This document shows positions 1 to 7,155 of a DNA stretch of 64,000 nucleotides, in pieces. Position 1 is the stretch's first letter. Each line of letters starts with the position of its first letter. Below the pieces are notes generated by a model, which was given only the letters and a program-made list of their open reading frames with translations, was not told the origin of the DNA and searched no databases. The position numbers were made by a program, and so were the translations under genes. Source of the DNA: Paenibacillus xylanexedens (GTDB taxonomy: Bacteria > Bacillota > Bacilli > Paenibacillales > Paenibacillaceae); the NCBI RefSeq assembly GCF_007680605.1, contig NZ_VEIO01000004.1:19997-83996 (forward strand), written 5' to 3'.

Positions 1-1097
1 CTGCCAATGATGCGGATACCCGACGAAATCACCATACCGAACAATGCCACCATGGCACCGCCAAGCACTGAGCCAGGTACGAGCTGAGCCAGTGCAGCAA
101 TTTTCGGGACAAAGCCAATAACGATCAGCAAACCGCCTGCAACAACGATGACATCACGTGTCTTCACACGTGTCATCTGTACAAGCCCTACATTTTGCGA
201 ATACGTCGTATAAGGGAAAGAGTTAAAAATCCCCCCAAGCACGATAGCCAGACCCTCTGCACGATATCCACGCGCCAAATCCTTGGAAGTCAGATCCTTG
301 TCCAACATTTTACCCAGCGCCATAAATACACCCGTAGATTCGGCCACACTGACAATCGCAACAAGAATCATCGTCAGAATAGGAACAATCTCAAAGGTCG
401 GTCTTCCGAAATAAAACGGCTGAACCATATGGAACCAGCTTGCATCAAGAACAGGGGCAAATTTCACCTCACCCATGAAGCCAGCAGCCACCGTACCAAC
501 GAAAAGACCGATTAATACAGAGATGGAGCGTACAAAACCTGTAGTGAAACGGGTCATTAAAATAATGAAGATGAATACGCCGAAACCTAGCAACAGATGT
601 ACACCGCTACCGAAGTCTTCTGCATTCTGGCCCCCACCTAAATCGGTGAATGCAACAGGAATCAGGGTCAGACCAATAATGGTGACCACGGAACCTGTAA
701 CCACTGGCGGAAAGAGCCGAATGAGTTTGCCGAACAAACCGGAGAAAATGAGAACGAACAGACCGGAGGCAATAATGGCACCGTAAATGGCAGATACGCC
801 GCTGCTCTTTCCGATCATAATCATCGGAGATACGGCCTGAAAGGCACAGCCCAGCATAACTGGCAGTCCAACGCCGAAATATTTATTGCCCCAGACCTGA
901 AGCAGAGTGGCTACGCCGCAAGCCAGCAAGTCGATCGCAATCAAATAGGTAAGTTGCTCCTGTGTGAATCCAAGTGCGCTACTCACAATAAGCGGGACAA
1001 TGACAGCTCCTGCATACATCGCAAGTACGTGTTGCAAGCCAAGTGAGAAGGTTTTGACCGGATGCCGGTGACGCTGAAAAATACGTTCGCGTGCCAT
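1..1097 (-). CDS. pbuX: Xanthine permease (partial, C-terminus beyond window)
   Basis: This is a nucleobase:cation symporter-2 family carrier that imports xanthine across the cytoplasmic membrane for purine salvage. About 365 residues are present from an ATG at 1097; the gene is open at position 1, so the C-terminus is missing. The protein starts MAREREY-like (MARERIFQRH) and runs through many hydrophobic segments, with the family motif QNVGLVQMTRVKTR towards the end of the visible part. An AGGAGG box lies inside the end of xpt, and only one base separates the xpt stop from this start, so the two are translated from one mRNA controlled by the upstream guanine riboswitch. The xpt-pbuX order matches Bacillus subtilis. 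Confidence 0.93.
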   Translation of the reverse strand, partial: MARERIFQRHRHPVKTFSLGLQHVLAMYAGAVIVPLIVSSALGFTQEQLTYLIAIDLLACGVATLLQVWGNKYFGVGLPVMLGCAFQAVSPMIMIGKSSGVSAIYGAIIASGLFVLIFSGLFGKLIRLFPPVVTGSVVTIIGLTLIPVAFTDLGGGQNAEDFGSGVHLLLGFGVFIFIILMTRFTTGFVRSISVLIGLFVGTVAAGFMGEVKFAPVLDASWFHMVQPFYFGRPTFEIVPILTMILVAIVSVAESTGVFMALGKMLDKDLTSKDLARGYRAEGLAIVLGGIFNSFPYTTYSQNVGLVQMTRVKTRDVIVVAGGLLIVIGFVPKIAALAQLVPGSVLGGAMVALFGMVISSGIRIIG

Positions 1098-1098
1098 A

Positions 1099-1686
1099 TT
1101 AGTTCGTGCCCTCCTCATCTGCAAAGGTTACTTGTCCATCGGACAATGCACCGATGCGAACCAGGGATTCCACGCGGTAACCCGCTTCTTTCAACAGACG
1201 GCCTCCCGGCTGGAATGCTTTTTCAATCACAATCCCGATCCCTACGACTTCCGCACCTACCTGTTCTACAATGCGAGCCAGACCAAATGCGGCTTCGCCG
1301 TTCGCCAGAAAATCATCAATAATCAGCACACGGTCACCAGGGTTCATAAACTTTTTGGCAACAGTAATTTCATTCGTCTCCTGTTTGGTAAAGGAATACA
1401 CTTTCTCCACCAAAATATCTTCCGTTAGAGTAAGTGACTTCTGCTTGCGGGCGAAGATGAGCGGAACGTTCAGTTCAAGTGCTGTCATAATGCCCGGCGC
1501 AATACCGGATGATTCAATCGTCAGCACACGTGTAATGTTCTCCCCTTCAAAACGGCGAATGAACTCTTTGCCAACTTCCTTCATCAACACCGGGTCCATC
1601 TGGTGGTTCAGGAATGAGTCTACTTTGAGTACCTGCTCGGACAGGACAATGCCTTCCTGTCTTACTTTGTCTTTTAGCAATTGCAT
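1099..1686 (-). CDS. xpt: Xanthine phosphoribosyltransferase
   Basis: The enzyme converts xanthine plus PRPP to XMP in purine salvage in the cytosol. The 195-residue protein begins MQLLKDKVRQ, has the PRPP-binding loop VLIIDDFLANGEA and the family stretch TIESSGIAPG. An ORF extends upstream to 1974, but the extension crosses the riboswitch terminator; the ATG at 1686 has a GGGAGG box seven to eight bases upstream and gives the usual family length, so it was chosen. It is the first gene of the xpt-pbuX operon. Confidence 0.95.
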   Translation of the reverse strand: MQLLKDKVRQEGIVLSEQVLKVDSFLNHQMDPVLMKEVGKEFIRRFEGENITRVLTIESSGIAPGIMTALELNVPLIFARKQKSLTLTEDILVEKVYSFTKQETNEITVAKKFMNPGDRVLIIDDFLANGEAAFGLARIVEQVGAEVVGIGIVIEKAFQPGGRLLKEAGYRVESLVRIGALSDGQVTFADEEGTN

Positions 1687-1751
1687 CGTTTTTTCCTCCC
1701 AAATGCCCTCTACCGCCATGTACAGTCTGCTCCGCAATATCTCTCCCGTGT

Positions 1752-1812
1752 AAAAAACAAAAAGCCCGCCTGTCCACACCTGCGGCATGAACCGGAGACG
1801 GGAAAGACGGAC
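1752..1812 (-). terminator. Intrinsic terminator of the purine riboswitch
   Basis: Arms at 1806-1812 and 1764-1770 pair over seven positions including G-U pairs, and the minus strand then reads TTTTTGTTTTTT. It sits between the aptamer and xpt, the position expected for the attenuator that stops transcription when guanine is bound. Confidence 0.75.
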
Positions 1813-1935
1813 TTGTTCCTGTACGGACACAAGCCGCTTGAACACTGCAAACGCCATAGGGTGAGGCTGAGGAAGCATACCTATGTATTTATTAGGTAGA
1901 CCTGACTTAACCCACGCAGAGCGTAGAAGCATCCT

Positions 1936-2007
1936 TCCCGTAGTCCAATCATTCCGGTGATCGGGTAGAGACATGCAGGCCTATTCCTGCACATATACGA
2001 GTAACGG
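1936..2007 (-). promoter_or_regulatory. Guanine/hypoxanthine riboswitch aptamer
   Basis: Read on the minus strand the segment has the three-way junction of the purine aptamer: P1 arm CCGT with ACGG, J1/2 CTCGTATA, a P2 stem TGCAGG/CCTGCA, the hallmark J2/3 CTCTACC, a P3 stem CCGAT/ATTGG and J3/1 GACTACGG. The base equivalent to position 74 of the B. subtilis xpt aptamer is C, which predicts guanine rather than adenine recognition. It lies upstream of xpt-pbuX with a terminator in between. Confidence 0.92.
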
Positions 2008-2289
2008 CTATTCAATTCATTTTGGCTTCACGATTCGTATCCATGTATAATTGCGAACCTGAATGTAAAAGTGTAATCTCACTAACAATGTTAGAAGTAT
2101 ACCGAATTGGCGGCTTGAAATAAAGAGGTATTTTCATGGAATTTGCGGAAACGATGTTTCTTTTGCATAATGGGGATGATTGATTTTCATTTTTTATGTA
2201 CAATATGAGAACAAAAGCGTGTCCTTACAGGATTAATCCTTGGAGAAGGCGTGCTGAATCTATATTAGTCGTTAAAGGAGATTGTCACA

Positions 2290-2784
2290 ATGAGAGGTAT
2301 ACTGAAAGAATTTAAGGAGTTTGCTGTTCGCGGCAACGTCATTGATCTGGCGGTCGGTGTAATTATCGGAGCTGCTTTTGGAAAAATCGTTACGTCCCTT
2401 GTGAATGATATCATCATGCCACCGGTTGGGAAACTGCTCGGCGGAATCGATTTCAGCCAAAAGATCATTAACCTTGACCCTGACGTAAAGACAGCCGGTG
2501 GACAAGACATCACAACACTGGCTCAAGCCAACGAAGCCGGTGCTACCGTCATCGCTTACGGTCAATTTATCAATGTGATGATTGATTTCATTATCGTGGC
2601 GTTCTGTATCTTCATGTTGGTTAAGGGCATTAACTATTTGAAGCGCAAAGAGCATGCCAAGCCTGAGCCGAAAAAAACAACGAAAGCCTGCAAGTACTGC
2701 CTGTCTGAAATTCCGGCTGCGGCTACTCGTTGTTCCCAATGCACTTCCCAGCTCGAGGCTGAAGGAAGCAACGCTCCGGCATAA
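2290..2784 (+). CDS. mscL: Large-conductance mechanosensitive channel with C-terminal zinc ribbon
   Basis: MscL forms a pentameric pore in the cytoplasmic membrane that opens under membrane tension to release osmolytes. The 164-residue product starts MRGILKEFKEFAVRGNVIDLAVGV, the classical MscL N-terminus, with a first membrane helix around 15-40 and a second around 94-117. After a basic linker the tail carries a CxxC-x10-CxxC motif (CKYC...CSQC, about 134-151), so the protein is longer than the usual 120-150 residues. A AAAGGAG box lies just upstream of the ATG, and a terminator follows at 2997-3027. The zinc ribbon is inferred from spacing of the cysteines. Confidence 0.95.
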   Translation: MRGILKEFKEFAVRGNVIDLAVGVIIGAAFGKIVTSLVNDIIMPPVGKLLGGIDFSQKIINLDPDVKTAGGQDITTLAQANEAGATVIAYGQFINVMIDFIIVAFCIFMLVKGINYLKRKEHAKPEPKKTTKACKYCLSEIPAAATRCSQCTSQLEAEGSNAPA

Positions 2785-2996
2785 TGATTGGATTTATTAT
2801 TGTGTAGAGCGAACAATTAAATAAAGCAAAACGCAGGTTTGGTTCTTGATACAGCGATGCCATCTAAGCCAATGTACGCTTATGTATTCATTATTGTTCT
2901 GCATCTATAGAGCATTTAAGCATACTCCTTCTTGTTTGATCGAAAACTTTTTTTATATGCATACGCATAGAAAGCACATCAAACCTGCAAATGTCC

Positions 2997-3027
2997 AGGT
3001 TCCACCTTAATGGTGGGACCTTTTTTT
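2997..3027 (+). terminator. Intrinsic terminator after mscL
   Basis: AGGTTCCACC and GGTGGGACCT form a ten-pair stem with a four-base loop followed by seven T residues on the plus strand. Confidence 0.85.
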
Positions 3028-3067
3028 ATTCATTGTGATTACTGTACGCCGGTCATGCGTCTCTTAT

Positions 3068-3370
3068 TTAGAAACGTTTTGGCAGCAAGTGTTCCAGAAT
3101 CGATTTGAGATCTTTGTCTTCCTTGTAGACCTCTTCCCCGGTATCCAGTTCAGTAACCCGAATGTATTCAAAATTGGCGCTGGCATCCGTCGGTTTAAAC
3201 AGCAACTGTGCTTCGTCTTCCAAACGAACATGAAATCCCATGTCTTTAAACATCGTCGTAAGCTGACTCGTGGCCGGCTCCTGACCTTGCCCTACAAAGA
3301 TAAGTCCCCTAAGCGCTTTACGCTCCTGAGGTTGCGGATAAATCACCTGAAAGTGTACAATGCATTCCAT
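3068..3370 (-). CDS. Conserved small protein of unknown function
   Basis: A 100-residue soluble protein starting MECIVHFQVIYPQPQ, with no membrane segment or signal peptide. It is divergent from the Nudix gene, leaving about 80 bases for both promoters, and has a GGGGA-type ribosome site upstream. Codon use resembles the neighbours, and the length and charged, mixed composition argue for a real gene. I do not recognise a family; the mixed alpha/beta pattern does not reveal a motif. Confidence 0.7.
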   Translation of the reverse strand: MECIVHFQVIYPQPQERKALRGLIFVGQGQEPATSQLTTMFKDMGFHVRLEDEAQLLFKPTDASANFEYIRVTELDTGEEVYKEDKDLKSILEHLLPKRF

Positions 3371-3449
3371 ACAATCGTTCCCCTTTCGTTAAAAAAATAG
3401 TTTGTGAAATTTTGAACTTTAAATTCTGCTATATAAGGAGATACGTTTC

Positions 3450-4247
3450 ATGACCCCAGAACGTTTCGACATTTATGACGATCAGCAAAAATGGATCGGT
3501 ACAGCACCCCGTAACGAGGTTCATGCCAAAGGATATTGGCATCGTTCCTTTCATTGCTGGATCGTGCGTGACGAAGGCGACAAGCGCATGGTTCTGTTTC
3601 AGCGACGACGGGATATTAAAGATACTTTTCCCGGATATTACGATATCACAGCGGCAGGCCACCTCGTAGCCGGTGAACAGCTACAGGATGCACATCGTGA
3701 ACTCGAGGAAGAGCTCGGTGTGCATACGTCATTCGATGCGTTGACTTATTTGTTTACGGCTACGCAACAGCTACAGGGTGAGGTACGTGGTGTTCCGTTT
3801 CTGGATCGGGAATTCAGCGCCGTCTATGGTCTGTGCCTGAACCAGCCACTGGAATCCTATGTTCTCCAGGCTAGCGAAGTGGATAGTCTCTATGAGGCAC
3901 CACTGGATGACTTGCTCGCCCTGTTCCGCCAAGAGAAGGATGCCGTTCAGGCATTCGGTGTGCGTGCGCAACAACGGACATTCAAGGAAGAAGGCGAAGC
4001 GTTATCTATGTCACCACAGGATGGCACACCTTTATCCTCTTCCCCACGAACTGGTGAATTTATGTTTGATGGCACCCGAGAAGTCATGACGACAACGACT
4101 GATCTTTCGTGCAATCGTGGCGATTATAAGCCTTCCGCCAGCGCCGTACGTCTTGTGAGCGAAATACGTCTGGCGGATTTTGTGCCGCACGGCACCACCT
4201 ATTATATCGACGTACTCGAAGCTTTGAAACGAGTTGCCGGAGTCTAA
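3450..4247 (+). CDS. Nudix hydrolase, isopentenyl-diphosphate-isomerase-like
   Basis: Nudix enzymes hydrolyse or rearrange nucleoside-diphosphate-linked compounds with Mg2+. The protein is 265 residues and starts MTPERFDIYDD; its Nudix box is GHLVAGEQLQDAHRELEEEL, with the REL-EEELG helix intact. Only six residues separate the first Glu from the Arg-Glu pair instead of the usual seven; the GHL-AGE form is what I recall from the IDI-like Nudix proteins of bacilli. The domain occupies about residues 25-170; the C-terminal 90 residues contain an insertion rich in Ser, Pro and Thr. AAGGAGAT precedes the ATG. The substrate cannot be told from sequence. Confidence 0.85.
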   Translation: MTPERFDIYDDQQKWIGTAPRNEVHAKGYWHRSFHCWIVRDEGDKRMVLFQRRRDIKDTFPGYYDITAAGHLVAGEQLQDAHRELEEELGVHTSFDALTYLFTATQQLQGEVRGVPFLDREFSAVYGLCLNQPLESYVLQASEVDSLYEAPLDDLLALFRQEKDAVQAFGVRAQQRTFKEEGEALSMSPQDGTPLSSSPRTGEFMFDGTREVMTTTTDLSCNRGDYKPSASAVRLVSEIRLADFVPHGTTYYIDVLEALKRVAGV

Positions 4248-4899
4248 CTTCATTTTTTCAAAAATAGCATCACTTCATACCTTTAACCAGTACCTAGACC
4301 AATCAATACCTCTTATATTCCAGTAACATCATCCTCTAGGTATTCCAGAAGCATTCTTTTACTATCAACCGGATGGCAAACCAATGCTGTAACAAGCATC
4401 ACTGCATTTTGGTTCTGAATTGTATTTTTGTACTCACGAACCTCCTAAAGCGAATGTGCACGAGCTTGGGCTCAGAAAAATTCTAACGATCACAGGGAAC
4501 GTTATTTGCCCCATTATGAGATGTCGTGAAATGTAACGATCACCAGAGACGTTATTTAGGCGAAAATGGCTTCAATTGCGCTAAAAAGGTGGTTATTGGA
4601 CGAAATAGCGTTCCTGAGGATCGTTAGAATCTGAAAGAGGTGGATTTCGCCAAAATAAGGCTTGTGGTGATCGTTAGCACTCAACGCTCAACCATAACCT
4701 TCCGAGTATGTGATAGAAAAGAGGCTGGAAGGTGTCGTGCTTTGCTCTACCTTAAGGTTCCGATGACGCATCATTCGTCGCATGAGCAAAGCAGAATTTA
4801 AGGATAATTGACCGAGGATAACAGTTAAGGCAGGACCACAGTTACGCGCGATAACAGTTACAAGAGGATGGCCACGGTTGAGTTGACACAAAATAACAA
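4248..4899. other. Gene-free stretch with structured repeat
   Basis: No credible gene lies between the Nudix gene and the terminator of the TrmB-like gene. It holds the 195-bp four-armed repeat described separately and, at about 4810-4870, two imperfect copies of GATAACAGTTA. Short ORFs here lack ribosome sites. Confidence 0.6.
4483..4677. repeat. 195-bp four-armed intergenic repeat, copy A
   Basis: Two forward units beginning at 4483 and 4533 (CTAACGATC, GTAACGATC, each followed by an A/G-rich step and GTTATTT) are mirrored by two inverted units ending at 4627 and 4677 (GATCGTTAG). The two forward units are 50 bases apart and so are the two inverted units. A second copy with the same length and spacing is at 63491-63685. 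Confidence 0.85.
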
Positions 4900-4947
4900 A
4901 AAAAAGGACGAAGTCACAGTGAACATCCATTCACGCCTCGTCCTTTT
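4900..4947 (-). terminator. Terminator after the TrmB-like gene
   Basis: AAAAGGACGA and TCGTCCTTTT pair, with an inner GTGAA/TTCAC stem; the minus strand continues with a run of eight T. It lies about 170 bases past the stop at 5118 and may work in both directions. Confidence 0.7.
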
Positions 4948-5117
4948 GCTATTTTTTTCAGCTGCTACTTTAGTTTTAATCAAACTTGCACTTGTTCTCA
5001 TACTTGTCATCCGCTACATGTTTACTTTTTCAGCTGTTACTGTTTTTACTTTGTCATCCCGTTCTTGTTCTTACGTACGAGTCTCCCGTAAGAGTTCTTC
5101 TCTTACTGCACTAACTG

Positions 5118-5921
5118 TCACTTCTCACTCTCCGGCGCAGGGGTAGACCAGTACCGTTCTGCAATGTCTGCGTACCGACGTCCGTAGCGATCCTCCAACT
5201 CCTCACCCATATCCTGCTCCAGTTCATACAGCACCAGTTCTTGTGCAAAATGATTCAGTAGCAATCCGGTCATTACCGGATGTGCCGTGACCACGGCCTG
5301 CGTCGGGCATGACTCCCCACGCATGCCCAGCATGCACCAACGGCGATCTACAACGAGCGAGAACTTACGCCCGGTATCCATGCCATGTGACGGCAATCCC
5401 GGCAAAGGAAGTGGCTGATCCACCATACCTTCCCCACCTTCACAGGACCACAATAAGCGCACCCCACGAGCCTCAGCCTGCTGCAAATCCTCTCGCAGCA
5501 ATTCTGCTTCCTCGCGCCACACATCCACCACAATCTCGTGCTGTGCTGCGGCAAGTTCACGACTCAGATTCTCCAGAACATTTTTGTCGCCTTCGACATT
5601 GTAAAATACAGGTTTCTCCGGTTCGCTCTTCGGCATACTTCGCTCGACGTAATCCAGAGAAGTGTGCATCTGATCCGAGATCATGCGTGTCATCTCTTCC
5701 GGTTTCAACATGCTGTACTTCGCAGGTTCTCCCGGACTGCACCGGAGAAATCCTCTGGATTCCAGTCGTTGCAAGGTCGCATATACATTGGAACGGGACA
5801 CGCCCAGCCGTTTGGCTACCTCATATCCAGACGCTGATCCCTGGCGGGCTAATTCCACCATAATTTTAGATTCCATCTCGGTGAACCCGAGATGACGTAG
5901 ATGATGCAGCAGTTGGTCCAT
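5118..5921 (-). CDS. TrmB-family transcriptional regulator
   Basis: TrmB-type regulators combine an N-terminal winged helix-turn-helix with a C-terminal effector domain and often control sugar or central metabolism. The 267-residue protein starts MDQLLHHLRHLGFTEMESKI, and residues 1-70 form the winged helix with recognition segment VSRSNVYATLQRLESRGFL. The remainder resembles the phospholipase-D-like effector region of TrmB proteins. The start at 5921 was chosen because GGGGGGA lies eight to ten bases upstream; an ATG at 5948 exists but lacks a site. It follows the zinc-ribbon gene by 60 bases on the same strand, so the two are probably co-transcribed. The effector is unknown. Confidence 0.82.
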   Translation of the reverse strand: MDQLLHHLRHLGFTEMESKIMVELARQGSASGYEVAKRLGVSRSNVYATLQRLESRGFLRCSPGEPAKYSMLKPEEMTRMISDQMHTSLDYVERSMPKSEPEKPVFYNVEGDKNVLENLSRELAAAQHEIVVDVWREEAELLREDLQQAEARGVRLLWSCEGGEGMVDQPLPLPGLPSHGMDTGRKFSLVVDRRWCMLGMRGESCPTQAVVTAHPVMTGLLLNHFAQELVLYELEQDMGEELEDRYGRRYADIAERYWSTPAPESEK

Positions 5922-5981
5922 ATTTCTGTCCCCCCATGCTGTCAGCAACCAGCACTGCCTGACGGCAGCACGTCTACTGCA

Positions 5982-6803
5982 TCAAATCTGCTCGGCTCCG
6001 CAACGCGGGCACCACTTCGAGCCTTTTGGCAATTCGGATGCACAAATCTGACACTTCACCATTTCACGTGGTACTTCCGTCTGCACATCTACGGTGTTCA
6101 CAATCGGATTGTTTTCTTTCCAATAACGAATACGCTCATCCAGCTCCTGCTGACGCTCACGTTCCCGTTGCATCTCCTCTTCTCTGCGGCGTTCCCACTC
6201 AGCATCGAATGCCTCCTTCTCTTCGAGCGTAAACTCGGTGCTGTTATATCCCGGTTCCGTATCCAAATCAGCAATTGAAGGGATAACCGTATGATACGGC
6301 TCGGTCTCTTCATGTTCTTCCACAACCGGCGGTGCGTCAAAAATCGACTGTTCCGCAACCGGGTTCTGTGCAGCTGCCGTCTCGTGATTTGCCGTTTTGG
6401 CAACCCCTGCGGCTCCGGCCGCTCCCGATGCAGCTGCACCCGGTTTGGATTCGCCCAATTTGCGTCCACACTTCGGACAGAAGTTGGCATCCAGTGATGC
6501 GACGTGTCCACACTCACACAGGCGTTCATTCTTCAACTCGGCAATCTTGCTGCGAAGAGCGTCGATCTCATCCTGCAACTCATCACACAGATTAGACAGA
6601 TCCACCATTTCCTTTTCAGCGAGCGTCATATCCTGTGCCCGATAACCTTCATAGAAGATGCGGCCCATATCGGTAAAATGGACTTCTTGTTCCTGTTGCA
6701 AGCCCACAATCTGATTGTTCAATTTGCCAATCTCAACGGCATGCTGGGCACGCTCTGTTGCTTTGTTTGCTCCGTTTTTGATGCGCTGAAGCAGTTTCAT
6801 CAC
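5982..6803 (-). CDS. Coiled-coil protein with two zinc ribbons
   Basis: A 273-residue cytosolic protein starting MMKLLQRIKNGANKA. Residues about 15-95 are a predicted coiled coil rich in Glu, Gln and Leu; a first zinc ribbon CxC...CPKC spans about 95-117; an Ala/Gly-rich linker follows, then a Glu/Arg-rich second helical region and a closing ribbon CQIC...CPRC. Paired ribbons on a coiled-coil scaffold suggest a protein- or nucleic-acid-binding adaptor, but no function is established. The gene precedes the TrmB-like regulator. An AGGAGG box lies a few bases before the ATG. Confidence 0.8.
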   Translation of the reverse strand: MMKLLQRIKNGANKATERAQHAVEIGKLNNQIVGLQQEQEVHFTDMGRIFYEGYRAQDMTLAEKEMVDLSNLCDELQDEIDALRSKIAELKNERLCECGHVASLDANFCPKCGRKLGESKPGAAASGAAGAAGVAKTANHETAAAQNPVAEQSIFDAPPVVEEHEETEPYHTVIPSIADLDTEPGYNSTEFTLEEKEAFDAEWERRREEEMQRERERQQELDERIRYWKENNPIVNTVDVQTEVPREMVKCQICASELPKGSKWCPRCGAEQI

Positions 6804-7155
6804 AATTCCTCCTCTGTCCCGTCAAAACAATATCATGATCATTTTTCATTAGTTAGCAGGTCAGCAATTCGCAACAAGCGAGTTGCCCTGGATATATAAC
6901 TTATACGATATGAAGCCAAAAAGTTGCGAAAAATCGCGTTGCCACCCCATTTTATGCGGATATTGGATCAAAAGAGGGGCTTTCGTCAAGACCATACGTT
7001 CGGTATAATGGAACTTTGACTCCATATGAATGGAACACGCAGGATTCGCAACTTACTCTATCTTACCAATTTACAATGCGATTGTGAAAAGGGCAAATTC
7101 TTTACTCTTGAACGGGATTGTTCAATCCCTGAATGTATACAGAGGTGGATGAAAC
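6804..7155. other. Divergent intergenic region
   Basis: The 352 bases between the zinc-ribbon gene and the helicase gene should hold both promoters. I see no convincing terminator, repeat or RNA, only an AT-rich patch around 6830-6910 and related GTTGC motifs. Confidence 0.5.

Noticed and set aside
1099..1974. 291-residue xpt start
   Set aside because: The extra N-terminus would cover the riboswitch terminator and part of the leader; the ATG at 1686 has a proper ribosome site.
4868..5146. 92-residue plus-strand ORF
   Set aside because: It spans a terminator, has Ser/Thr/Val-rich sequence and lacks a ribosome site.
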